Shown here: positions 1 through 13,400 of the stretch, piece after piece | Position numbering within the stretch: the stretch's first letter is position 1 | How the letters are laid out: the number at the start of each line of letters is the position of its first letter | Source of the DNA: Apostichopus japonicus | Lineage: Eukaryota; Echinodermata; Holothuroidea; Aspidochirotida; Stichopodidae | Direction: 5' to 3' | DNA: 64,000 nt | Assembly: GCF_037975245.1 (NCBI RefSeq) | Contig: NC_092580.1 | Span: 13,548,501-13,612,500 of the forward strand | Notes under the pieces: model-generated | Seen by the model: only the letters and a program-made list of their open reading frames with translations | Database searches by the model: none | Told to the model about the DNA's origin: nothing | Made by a program: the position numbers and the translations under genes

Positions 1-421
1 GAGTTTTAAAGTCTATTTAATCTGAAAAGTCAGTGTCATGTAAAATTTTAAAACTGATGTTCCAGGTGTAACCAGGACAAGCACTTCTTACAATTTCTAA
101 GTTATAACATGGATTAAGCAACACAAGCTGTCACAAATATGTACAAATTTTAATTGTAAATTTGAATTTAGGACAAACGATGGGTGTTTAGGTAAGAAAT
201 TGTGACACGTCTACAGTAATTGGTATCATCCTGAAGCATGCTGTTTATATAACTGCCTTTAAGTGAGCCATGATTGAGAGCCATTGAACACAGAATGACA
301 CATAGAAATTGAAGTTACATCAGCGGTCCAATTGTTTGTATTTTGAAGGGGAAAATAGGTTTTCCTCAGATGTTGCACAATTCAAATAAAATGAAGCAAA
401 AATGTTTGTTTACTCTCACAG

Positions 422-487
422 GCCCAAAGAGCAGAGGAAGACGTATCAACAGTTACTCCACTAACCAGCATTGCCTTCTCACACAAG
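422..487 (+). CDS. Internal coding exon of an unrecognised gene (penultimate exon)
   Basis: A pyrimidine-rich acceptor ending in acag precedes position 422, and a consensus donor (AAG|gtaagt) follows position 487. The 66-nt exon is open in one frame and encodes 22 residues beginning AQRAEEDVSTVTPL. It ends in phase 0 and joins in frame to the exon at 846. Earlier exons would lie before the window. The protein is not recognised. The splice sites carry the call; coding status is inferred. Confidence 0.6.
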
Positions 488-845
488 GTAAGTTTATATA
501 GAAAATGTTACCCTGGAAGACACATTTGTTTATGATACTTAGCACTTTAGCAGGTACATCTGCATATTGGGAAGTGGGGGAGGGGGGGGGACCTGAATCG
601 CTTATAACTTACACATCATGTTGAAGAACCCTTATTGATCCAGAGATTACATAGAGGTTATTCTCTTTAACCCTTTCAATTTGGGGATCCCTTCCATCTT
701 TGACTATAGCACATAACTCCCCATCAAGATTAAAATGAATATCAGTGACAACAAAGGGGAGGGGGGTTCTATCTATTTTGTTTTTCATTTTGCATTGATT
801 GTTGCTCATTCTTGACTACATCTCCCTTTTGCTTTCTTCCCGAAG

Positions 846-950
846 GGTGTTTCCCAAGGACCAATTGTTAGTTCCGAGCTACTGGCAGTCGTTTTGTCCG
901 GGCTGCTATGGTACGCTGCCTACTCAGCTAAGCAGAGAATACTGTCTTGA
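846..950 (+). CDS. Terminal coding exon of the same unrecognised gene; C-terminal transmembrane helix
   Basis: A pyrimidine-rich tract ending in cgaag precedes position 846. Read in phase 0 from the previous exon, the frame gives 34 residues and a TGA at 948-950. The peptide has a hydrophobic run, ELLAVVLSGLLWYAAYSA, followed by the basic end KQRILS. This looks like a single C-terminal membrane helix with a very short tail, as in a type I or tail-anchored protein. An AATAAA lies 67 bases after the stop. The gene converges on CPED1, whose stop is about 880 bases further on. I do not recognise the family. Confidence 0.6.
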   Translation, partial: GVSQGPIVSSELLAVVLSGLLWYAAYSAKQRILS

Positions 951-1017
951 CGAGAATATCATACTTGTTAGTATCGCTTGTTTTAATTATGTGGAAGTGT
1001 GATGTAATTTTTTGAAA

Positions 1018-1023
1018 AATAAA
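1018..1023 (+). other. Polyadenylation signal AATAAA
   Basis: A canonical AATAAA lies 67 bases downstream of the TGA at 948-950 and probably serves the + strand gene ending there. From here to 1810 I see only AT-rich intergenic sequence. Confidence 0.5.
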
Positions 1024-1809
1024 CAGAAAATTAACCAACCGTCCATGTTCCTTCCATCATTTTGTATATTTGTTTATTATGAATTTGTTTATTATAAATG
1101 GCCAGTAATATAAATAAGTTACTGGTCGGTTCATTTGTAGCACTGTTTGTAAGAATGGAAGAAAGTTCGTTTACCCCATTTTCTCTCCCAAGGTTGTACA
1201 CGAATGAAGAAATTGGGATTTCAAGCAACGATTTTCAAAGTTTGGATAACATCTTGTTGTCCCTAGCCTTCTCCTCCACCTATTCTCACACAAACTTGAC
1301 CTGGTCTTTGCACACTGCTGTAACAGGTTTAAAAACACATGTTACCGACTTTAAAATTCATTTCAACTTTGCATAACAAATGCAAAACAAATGCATAACA
1401 AAGTTAGTACATGCACAAACGTTCACAGGATAAAAAAAAACGGTGATATGTTGACTACAGTAGACTCTTCTCTACTGCCATCGGTATGGGTGACATTTTG
1501 TAATACATCACGGCAAACCAAATATAAGCTAGCGTATCGTTTAAAAACCCTGTCTGAAATTTAACTGTCAAAATGTACGATTTGGTTTTAAAAAATATAT
1601 AGAGGTAAAATATCTTAAAACTAGGAAGTAGACAGCCACACATACACATAAGTAAATAAAATTTATGATGGCAAGACAATATCAGCACACAAGAAAATTT
1701 GGTTAAAATATTTTCAATTTACACTACATCGGAGGTTACACAAATTCATATTGAGTGGTCAAATAAAACTCAACATATTAAAGGATAAATACCGACCATA
1801 AGTATGCCA

Positions 1810-1815
1810 TTTATT
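1810..1815 (-). other. Candidate polyadenylation signal of CPED1
   Basis: The minus strand reads AATAAA 16 bases beyond the CPED1 stop codon. This is very close to the stop, so a more distal site may be used instead. Confidence 0.35.
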
Positions 1816-1831
1816 TATACAAATATATAAA

Positions 1832-2020
1832 TTATGAAATATCACAAATACTACTAAGTAGCATTTCAGAGTACATTGCATTAATATTCCCTAAAACCCT
1901 GTATGATAATGGTACATCCCAGTCGTTGCCTGGCTGGTTCGGAAAGACTTCTGGTTTGGGATCTTCCTGTAACTCTAAATGGCTCAGGGCATCTGTCAAA
2001 TACTGGCCATCCTCAACAAC
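1832..2020 (-). CDS. CPED1: CPED1 coding exon 19 (stop codon)
   Basis: Residues 998-1059 and TAA at 1832-1834. It ends with [20 protein letters not shown], matching the human C-terminal 'GPINQVCSEILLSRM' block. Confidence 0.93.
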   Translation of the reverse strand, partial: VVEDGQYLTDALSHLELQEDPKPEVFPNQPGNDWDVPLSYRVLGNINAMYSEMLLSSICDIS

Positions 2021-5000
2021 CTGTTAAAGATAGCAGAAAATGGTTTGTGGAATTTAATAAAAAACAAAAATACTAATAACTTGAATGATTCACATGGTTT
2101 CAGCTGTCTTCTTAATTTCTAGTAGAATATTAACCAAAATAAAATAAAACTGTTAGCAAACTGCTTATCCACTAGAGAGCCTGTGTAATAGAATGTGTAA
2201 AAGTAAGTTGGCCTGACGTTTCGATCCTAGCAGGATCTTCTTCAGAGGCTAAAATTTTAGCCTCTGAAGAAGATCCTGCTAGGATCGAAACGTCAGGCCA
2301 ACTTACTTTTACACAGAATATTAACCAATCAGGTTTCCATCACTAGGAGAGTTAAAATGTTATCAGTACTGGCCTCAATGTTAGCATTCTAAAAGTATGT
2401 TTAAAAAGTACTTTCTGGGACATTCTGACTCATTGGATATAGAGGCGGGTTCAACAAGACAATTAATGTGTCATTTGGGTGGCGGTAAAATGCTTGCTAA
2501 AGTTTGAATATTAGTGACCATTATTTGAAACTCTAGCATATTTTGGGGTCAATACTTAATGACCTTTAAAGCGGCCATTAATTACGTCATAAATTACTTA
2601 GTGAATGTGAATCTTCAGCTTGTTCCTTGTACTGTACTGTGAGTTTTAATGATTTTTTTTGCCTACCAGTGTTAGTACTGTATTTAACATACATGCACAT
2701 AACTTTTAAGACTGATTAATATTTTTGTCAGGCGAGTTAAAACCAATAAAGTTATGCAATCGAGTAAATACAATAGACTCATTGCCAAGTATCTGAGATT
2801 TCACTATACAAAATATAAAAGAATTAACAAATGAAATTATTAACAAACTAACCAAAGGCCAAACTTTGAAATAATCCCCTTAACCCCTCCAGCAAGATCG
2901 TTAAAATTTGCTATAATTACCTCATGGAAGTGACACGAGCAGGTACCCGGCCTGAACTCTGTAAATCTAGCCATGGTCATATTAAAGGTGTCGACTACTC
3001 TGTATCCCAGGGAAGACGCAAAGTTTGAAAGCTCTTGGTTGTGATGAGAGAGTAATATGTGATCTGCCTTGAAATAATATGAGAGAAACCAAATACCATC
3101 ATTCATTCTCTGTAGAAACAAAATTCCTCAATGATTGGCGGGTAATAGCTAGAGCTTTTTCCTCCTTTCCTTGAGGGAGGATTGGAAAGAGGATGAAAAG
3201 GTGAGGGGAGGGGGGTTGGGGGTATAAAGGCAAATATGTTTGCTGCAGGGGGGTTGCCCTCACAGAAGTTTCTGAGTCAATATTTTCGAGTAGTACAGGA
3301 AAATAAAATTCTTCTGTATTTATTGGTTTGTAATTTAAATTAAGTGTCGTGTAATAAAATCATATATATATATTTACTTTATTTAACCTCCTTTAAGTCT
3401 CTATTATATCAACCCTGGATAAATTCCCCAGGCATTCAAGCATCTGTGGGAGTTGGTTTAGCCCCAGCTTCTCACAATCCATTATAAAATTTACAATATT
3501 ATTCAAACATTAACCATTTTCAGAATAATGAGATGTTAAACACCCGGGTGTTCTTTCGCCTGATGGCCTACATGTAGGCGGAGCTTACTTGTAAATGTTT
3601 TCAGCTTCACTTGTGATTGGCTCTTTGGAGCAACTTACTCATTACTAATAATAATAATACTTGGATATCTGATTGAGGATCTGGGAATGAATTCTGGGGA
3701 TGGTAAAGAATGCTTTGTGGCAGGATACATCCTTTCATTTCTTACATGGACACTCTTACAAATTATACTTTCATTCGGTAGGATTATTAAACAAACATTA
3801 TACCGAAGTTCAGGTATAGCGAGAGTATCGGCATAATTATGGAGAAAACTCATCTGGCTCTTATCATATCATGTCAGCCTAGAAATGGTCACATCTATAA
3901 CTCTATACTTTATACGGTTACGAGAAATCACAAGTGACACATGTATATATTCCTGGCTGATACAATATATTCTTTAAAACATACCAGTGAAAGATTATGA
4001 ACTCCGTCCACTGCTTGATGAAAGCCCGCCCCCAGACCCTTCATCACCCGCAAAATGTTGGTTAGACCTTCCCTGGTAAATGAAAATCAGACACAAGACA
4101 TCAAGGATAATGTTTCTGAGACATTAATCTTCCCTCATTGATCAGTGATATTATTCACAATGAAGAGAAAAGTTGAGAAGTGATATTTATGTATTTGAGT
4201 ATTATGTAATTAAACAACTGGCAAATTTATCGATAAGAGAGAAATGCTGAAATATCTCTGAAAGACAAAATCTTACAAAACCAACCACCCATTGGCAATG
4301 TAACTTTGGGAGCAATATGAGGAAAAGCTGTTCGTAGTGGTAACTCTCTGTGCTACTGACTGTGATCACATAGCAGATCATGTACACACACAAAAACAAA
4401 GGATATAGAATGAGTGGTTGAGATGATACTACCTCCTTAATGCATCCTCCATTAATTTGAGATGCTGAGGAGCGAGCCAGTGAACTCCTCCCACCACCAG
4501 TATTGTATTAGATCCATCCTCTAACGGCTGGGAATGCTGGACGATATCGTGGACGGTCGCGTTGAAGGCCGGCCTATCGTCGGATGGAAGCCAAAACTGA
4601 GGGTAGTAGGCAAACGTGGCTACCGTTCTGTTTTCATTTAGGTTAGAGTACAACTTAATCTGATGGGTTTTATCCCATTGGTGGAGTGATCCATTGATCC
4701 GTTGCATCAGATAATACATGATCCCTCGATTGGTAGAATCACCAATAAAGAGAATCTGTAAAATAATATATATGTAATAAATATATATATCATAATAATA
4801 ATATTAATAATAATGTTAAGAACAGTCAGTATTTAATCTGTAAGAAGAAAACAAAATTACAGTTGAGCTACTCTAGTGCAGTGATTTTCAAATCCTGCCA
4901 GCATTCAAATCCTGCCAAATTCATTAACAATCAAAAACCGTGTTCACAACTGGTGAATCAGCATTTTTGTTACCAAACAAATTAAGGCATCTGGCAACAA

Positions 5001-7399
5001 GCTCTGGTTGGGATAAAAACTGAAATATGAATTTAAAGGGACACTGAGCATTTAACTACTCATCCTTTGAGTTTCAACCAAACTCATCTACTGAATTACC
5101 TTTTTCCCGGCAAGACAGTTTTGTGCATCTTGGAATGTTATTTTTGCATATTGGCAGGAGTAAGGCTGCCACTTGGCCTGCTGCCAGTTACAACTATCTG
5201 AAGATGAACAGGATTCACAGGGAATAAGCCAACGACCTAAATACAAAAAAAAAACAAAAAACAATGGTCCATGAAGGAGTTACTATCAATTGAGAGCTTC
5301 GGGTACTTTATCAAAAAAGGATTAATTCTAAAAAGGAATATTTTATCTAAAAATTCTACAAAAATGTGGGAAAAAATCAGACATCTTGTAAAGCATTGTA
5401 GGTGTATTGCTTGCTAAAGTTTCACAAAGAAGTATCCTGCCCCTTGTGTTGTTTCCATAGTGATTCAAGGTCCCCAATTGAGACAATGAATATCTATCTA
5501 GTTTTATTTTAAAATTTATTCTCTGCCCCACTAGCAATGTATTACAATCCCAGGGTTAGGTACATTCATACACATGCCCAGCTATAAGGGCCAATTGTTA
5601 TCAGTCAAGCCTCAAATCTATTGGGCAGACAACCTAACATACCCATCTCAAGCTAACTATATTAGAACATACTGCGGAACTTTATAGGATTTTGTTTTTT
5701 ATAGCAGTTTTTCTAAGCTCGCAATTTTTTTTTTCCCCTCCATGTTTTGATATCTTTCGTTTCATATGAACAATCAATCGGATTTGCTACTACAAATTAT
5801 ATAAACGATTACATTTACGACATAACCACAAAAAAAAACTTATTTTCATAAACAATATAAAGGAACAACAGAATTAAAGGAAAAGAGATTCGCATATCTC
5901 GAAATAAATTAATAAATATCTTCTTTGTTTTTGAGACAGTAATTGATACATTCAATTATTGAACATGTCATTTAAGAGTGTACTACTGCATTCATTATTT
6001 GCTTTGTAAAGTATGTAATATTCTACCTGTAAATAATATTTGAGTTTGTAGTAAAATTCAATAGCATCTGGTAGCATAGGCGTAGGAGGCGGGGGGCTGG
6101 GGGGGCTGCAGCCCCCCCAACAAATTTTTTGGGTGAAAATTCGGGCAATATGCTGAGAATATTTCGGGCACCTACTGGAAGAATAATAATATGCAATGTG
6201 TTTTTCTGGGGTTTTTTTGGTAAAAATTCGGCAATATGCTGAGAATTATTCGGGCATCTACTGAAAGAATAATAATTTGCAATGTGTTTTTCAAATATTT
6301 TGGTGAAAATTCGGGCAATATGCTGACAAGTTTTTCGGGCACCTACTGAAAGAATAATAATTTGCTTTTTTTTTCACATTTTTTGGTGAAAATTTGGGCA
6401 ATATGCTGAGAATTTTTCGGGCACCTACCAGTGGCAGAGCGTCCATACAGTCAGAGGGGCGATGACCCCTGACGGACTCAAATGGACTGCTGGCGCCCTT
6501 TTCAGCTTTTTACCACTTTTTACTTATTCGCGATTATTGACTTTTTTATTGCGCTCTCAAATACCTATTGACATTTTTCACATTTTGTTGGTGCAATTTT
6601 CTGACAAATGGCGATGACACCTATTTATTCTTCATTTATCTGCAAATTAGCAAGGCCCGGAAAGGGTCATTTCCGGCGATCTAGGGAGTATCTTTACTCA
6701 AAAATTTCTGTACGCTCCGCACCAACCTGTGGTGGCGCTCCGCTTAGATAGTGTCAAAAGCGCCCCTACAGACCATTCTCTTCCCCCCCCCTGACCAATA
6801 CCCCTAGCTCCGCCACTGGCACCTACTGAAAGAAGAATAATTTGCAATGTGTTTTTCAATGGTTAAACTTATATTATTATTATTATCATTATTATTGTAA
6901 CGACTTCCCCAATAATTCTAACCAATATAGAAGGGTAATAACACGGAAAATGATTTTATGTTATTGGCAGGTGATGTAATAACTGATGGATGCCTATATG
7001 ATATACACATTAACATGTAAAACGCGCGCAGAGCGCGCGAAAACATTTTGGTTACATTTTTCGGGCAAGTCGTTACAGCCCCCCCAAATCAAATGAGGCT
7101 CGCTTATCATTTCATTTGCAACTGACAACATAATACTTTGCAAATGAAAGCTTGCAAGTTGAAAGAACAGTTGGCATCACTTAACTTACCCTGAATATCA
7201 GAACCGGTCTGACATAGAGGTAAGGTGGTTCTGTCAACATCATCCCATTTGATATCAACCTCTCTCTGAAGCCCACAATCCTCAGTCTCTAAAAACTTGA
7301 GTTTACAATTCTGAAAGAAAAATGTCATTTGAGAGACTGGAATGTAATTTATAAAGAAGTTCTAATGCCAGAAACATGTTGTTCTATGCTTCAATCTAC

Positions 7400-7441
<42 letters not shown>

Positions 7442-10400
7442 GCCTACATACATACATAAATTAATTTTAGTCATGCTTTGCATTATGGGTACAGGAAGAA
7501 ATGGCTGGACCCACTGGGTGGAAAGAAATCTATACAAAAAAAATGAACTACTACTATACTGATGATCAAGGCGACAAGACATACATAACAAACAAAGACA
7601 AGGTGATGAAAGCGTCTCAAGGAATTATGTTACATTGACCATTATACCCAAAATGTATGTTTATTACCTTTCATAACACTTAATTCCAATCCTTTTTTAG
7701 CGTCCTTTGTTACTTTATCCACTTCAATTGGTGTGTTATTTCAGTACAAACAAAAGCGGAAAAAAATAGAAATAAAATAAGGAGAATGGTATTTTTAAAG
7801 GAAAGAAAAGGCAAGAAAATGATCATTTGCTAAATTAAGTGAGTGATTATGAATACCTGCTTGAGAGAACACACTATTGGTGTTTCATCATTCTCTGTGA
7901 CCATTCTCCGATGACCTAATCTAGCTATATGTAGGGTATAAGAGCTGATGACCCAGGGCATAGAATGTGTGACATCCACCGAAAGCAGGGTGATCCTGTT
8001 AACTCCGACACCGAGGGTGTAGGTGGCTGGACTATGAAAAAGAACACCACAAAACAACAATAAAAATGAGGAAATGTATTTATTAAATATATTTAACAAA
8101 TATGTCAAATTAATATTTTATGAAATATAATTTTAAATAAGGTTATTATCTATTAAATACATTACAAAATAATTAAATATATACGTTATCATTATTATTT
8201 ATAAAAGACATATCTAATAACTCTATATTCTTAAATATAAAAATGATAAAAAATATATAAACTATATAAAGATATTAAATATTGTTTTATTTTTTATAAT
8301 TTAAATAGAACTCAAAACAGGCCTTTCCTGTATGTAACATGTAATCTGGTTCAAAGAAAGTAAGTTCAAAGCAGCACATTTTTTTGTATATTAAAGCAAA
8401 GATCGAAAGGCAATTTACTCGGAATAATAAAATCTGTCAATTGTTTACACTCTCCATACGAAAAACAAACCTAAATTTGGACACATACAACTGACTTAAC
8501 ATACAGCTATAGGATAGCATGTAACAATTCATTATTACATATCTTCCCATCACATCACATGATCGTGATAAAACATGCTCTGATCAGCTATTTTATTACA
8601 TAGGGTATTCACAACATAGTACCTACACATGACTGCTTCATCAGTTGACACATGATGTATTGATAAATGATTAAAAATCTTGCACTCACATAGACATGCC
8701 AAACTTGTTGAAGGCTCTAGCCTCGCAACTGCAACTCATAGCAACGCCCCAGACTCTGACGGAGAGAATATCATGGGGTACATTGGTATAGTAGTCGGTG
8801 TTCTCAGGGTCAAAGGTCGGGGTTAAATTGAGAGGCGGATGGGTGTAGATAGCTGAGAGGAGGGGCATGGTAGCTTCATCTGACAAAAAGAGGGATAAAT
8901 AATGGTGATATGCAAAAAAAAAAAAAAAAAGATGGAATTGAATCCTGAATTGTGATCTTTTACAAACCCAATGCAAGAAGTTTGGGGATAGCTATTACAT
9001 GTAATAGAATTTTGATAAATTCTAAGAAAAAATGGGTAAATGCATCATAAAAAAGATGGGTTGTGACATGCTGGTTAAATTTTGTTATCATCTGACTGGT
9101 GTGGTACATGTAATTACAAAATATAGTTATGAACAGACGTTGCTACTTGCATGGATTTAGATAAGAATTCCGACTGAGACAGCTGATTTATTAATGAAAG
9201 ACAACATAGAATAAAGTATAATTAATTACTCACTAATTACATGAATATTTTCTTTTGGATGAGTTAATGACAAAACATCTAGAAATGCATAAATTAAACC
9301 TGTTGCTTGACAATGTTTTTTTAATATTTTCTATAAGAATGGGTCTTGATTTACACCAACTAAGATGGAAAGGAATTGCATGGTTTTAATATTTTAGCAA
9401 AGCACAGGCATTCATGACTTTCAAGAACTGCAGGGACACACATATAGTGTCTTTACTCTTTACTTTAAAGGGGTATTCAGGTGGCGGCTGAAGTTGATTG
9501 GTATAAAATTAAAATACTGGAAATTTCCTCAAAATCTGCATGTCAAAACCACACGTGCATAGCATTTCGTATGATGAAGATATGATTTTTTTTTCAAATT
9601 TGGTGATATGTTGCGAATGCATCTTACAACAACAGATTGGATGATGTCATTATTGCATTTCAGCTGAACTTGTTTTTTGTGTTTCTTTATAATAATTAAC
9701 TCTCTTATTCACGGAAGAAAATTTCTACAAAACAGAGTTGCAGTTTGATGAACATCTAATCACAGAGGACCTTGGTAACTATGGCAAATATTCCAAATGG
9801 ATCAGATTTCAAGGATAAATCAATAAGAAGGATAAGTTAAGCTTTTGAAGAACAACCTCTGTAATGACCTCACAGAGGAATCAAGGGTTTAGCCAGTCAA
9901 AAGAGGTTCCACTCAATCAACTATATATCTTTCAGAGTTAACACCAAGATATTGAGATGAGTCTTTCAACTACTAACAGTATCTAATATTTTGTCTTCTT
10001 TCCATGAAGTTTTACATTGTCTGCCAATGAGATATCCCTTAAAGCAGTGGTGGGCAACCTTTTTGAATGGATGGGCCAGATATAAGGAGTGAAAAATTGA
10101 CTGGGCCGCACCTAACCAACGACCTGCTGCTGATTTCAAACCTTTGATTCCGAGGGCTTTCAAGCAATAGGTGTGTGTACTTAATCTGTATTCACAAAAA
10201 CAAAATGTCAATACAGTACAGTTGATAATTAATGGGCATAATAGGCCTACCTGACAGCATCATTAGTGCCGATAAATTCAAAGCAGCTAGCTCGTTTTTT
10301 GTGATGATGTAAAAAAAAATATTTTCTTGAGACATCTCACAGGCCACAAAAAAAATCACTGGCGGGCCGCATGTGGCCCGCGGGCCATAGGTTGCCCACC

Positions 10401-13400
10401 CCAGCCTTAAAGTACTACAACTCACCATTGCTACAGGGTAATTGTGGGTAAAAACCATCTCCCCATTCTACTGAGCTGCTTCGGTTAACAACGGTCTGAT
10501 TTACTTCTGCTGTAATCTTTGACTTCCTCGGTCTCAGGTTTGAGTGGCTCGATGACAAATTTTTTAAGTCGTCGTCTTTTGAACCATGATGGTCGCTAAA
10601 TTGTTGCAGAGTTGTCAGGAGGTCGTGCAGGTCGTTGGAAGAGTGAACGAAGCGGTGAGCGAACTGTCGATGACGAACGTGATCGAACGGGAGAAGACCT
10701 CGCAAGGGAAACCGATAAAGGTCTTGTACTACTGTTGAATATTCATATCCAAGGCTGGAAGGATAGATCTGCAATTTGAAGTAGAAAAAAAAAATGGAAA
10801 AAAAATGAGGAACAATTTTTATAGAACTATTAGCTGCAATGAAAAATATCTTTGAATTGCTTGCAGCTCATACCATCAAGTTCCCATGGTCATCTCATTT
10901 GTTGCTGTTTATTCTTTAGACTCAACCCAAATTGCAATACATTTATACAAGGCCAACTGTCATGAGAGAGACTATGAATTAAATTCCTTTTTAAACATGT
11001 AAGATGCAAAATACTCTCAGAATTAAAACATAAATTTATTCCATTCTTCTCAATAACTATGTATCATTTTGAGAGGTAGAACCCCCATATTGGAAAGAGT
11101 ACTTCCAGATTGTATTATAGCACATTTAGCTTGTCAATATTTGTAGGGATTTAAGATATATGAAATATACTAGAAATATACTAAAAGAATCAGACATAAG
11201 ATGAATATTTGATGACTACTGCTCCTGTCACAAATAATTTGAACTTTAGTATACCTCAAAAAGATGTAATTCAAGTTATCTGTATCAGTTCCAACCATTT
11301 TTGCTTGTATCTCTGACCAAACTCAAATTAAAAAAAAAATTCATTCACTCATTCATACCAGCCTGTATTCTCCTTTCACACGAGTCTGCTGTCTCGTTAT
11401 GATGAGGTACTCCAAGTCGGCCGAGCTGAGGCAGAGAACGTGAGTTGATCTGCAGTTAAAGCCCTAAGGAGGGTGAAGAAAGAGTCGGAAGAGTTCAGGA
11501 ACTTAAAGGCATTGAAGACTCGCCCCAAACCGCGTGACGCGCTCTGAAAAAGTTAACTTTCCGTTGCTTGCAAATGGCGTTTTCTTCTTGTCGCTACAAA
11601 ATGCAGACAGTAATGAAACGTGATACCTTGTTATATTTTTATCTAGACCTGAAATGTCCATCACTGCTATATACACTGTGTTGTGGGTATTGACCGTAGC
11701 TGTATGTATTGAATGTACACTAGTGTCTAATTACCGACGGTAGCAAGCTGTGTGTGTATTTTATGGGATCGATGGTGGTGTCTAACACTTCTGTTTATAC
11801 ACCTCATTCGAAACTAGGTCAGATTACCGGCATGAGACATTTCTTTGTGCGCGAGTCTTCACACCCTTTAATTACCACGTATGTACCTGAAGAGAGCTTT
11901 CCACGATGCATATCGTTGAAGCCAGTAGGTCGTAGTGGAACAATCAAAACAAAAGACAAATTAAGTCTACAAAACACACTCAGTGGCCTTCTAGACTAGC
12001 CTAGCCATCACTGATCTAACACAGCAGCATACAATGGAGAAAGTGCATAGGAAATTGGCAGCAAGATTAGGAAATCTTCAGTTATGTAAACGCATTACAG
12101 ACTTCTAACCTAAGGATTACATACTCACAGTGTTACATTTTTTGAAGGAATGTGCATAATTTGTTCAGTTTAGAGCAATAATAACTTCTCCCACACAACC
12201 CTCTGCCATAAATCAACTACAATGATCTTGGGTATCACCTATAATATTTCACCACCTCCCCCACTACCGCCCACACAGACCCTACATTTATCTTTTCCGA
12301 CGATTGTCCGCTATCTGTGCATTTATCACTCCACTTTTGATTATTTAGTTTGAATTGTAAGATTCCACCTTTCTCAGGTTTTGAAAGATCTTTTGGATCA
12401 TTGAACACAAAAGCAATGAACACCAACAAAACAACAAAATTCTGATCCAGTGAATTTGTTGATACAAAGTATCCAATCTGAACCAGAATGCTGACGTCAA
12501 GTCTTAAGTTTAAATCTCTTTTGGGACAGTACAAAATGGCTGTAATTGCTAGTCTTTCTTTATTTTGCTATTTGTGTCATAAAAGGTCAGATTTTACTTA
12601 TACCTTGAAGCCAAGTTTGAAATCAACGTTTTGAAGTTCTCTTTCAAGTTCTCTCGCCGTACCACCATCTGCCAATAAAATCGATACCGTATCGTCAATG
12701 ATCTCTTGGCTCAAGGAAAGATCTTTGGGTAAAGTTGGTTGACCATTCACCTGAAATGCAAAAGAGACGGAAAAGAAATCATAAACAAGAACCATTTAAA
12801 CCAAAGTCTTCTTCATTTTATAATATCGTTACTTAGCAATTAAACGATTCGATCAATGGATCGATTCATGATTCTGATAAATTTGTCACCTATACGCTCT
12901 ATTAAAAGGGTTTCAATCACTGTGCAAATTTATACCCAAAAGTTCTTGATTATTCTATTCTCATTGAATGGTTATTAAAGATAGTGTGAACAATGTACAA
13001 GACTCATGGGGATTCAGAAGGACTCAAGAGGATTAAGAAGGACTCACAAGGATTAAGAAGGAATCAAGAGGATTAAGAAGGACTCATGAGGATTAAGAAG
13101 GACTCACAAGGATTCAGAAGGACTCACAAGGATTCAGAGGGACTCATGAGGATTAAGAAGGACTCGAGAGGATACAGAAGGACTCATGAGGATTAAGAAG
13201 GACTCATGAGGATTAAGAAGGACTCATGAGGACTTTACCAGAGGACTCAAAGTGTGCCAGATATGGTGGACAGTCACAAATGTACAGGACGACAATGGGA
13301 TGAAGCAAAAAGGGGCATCACTTGATGGTATGAAAATGTCAGTGCAGATTAACTTTCTCAGTTTCTGTGATCATGAAACCTATTGTCACAGAATTAGGAA

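Noticed and set aside
11440-11455. ctgcag acceptor inside CPED1 exon 10
   Set aside because: Using it breaks the reading frame with exon 9. The acceptor at 11464-11465 keeps frame and adds GFNCR.
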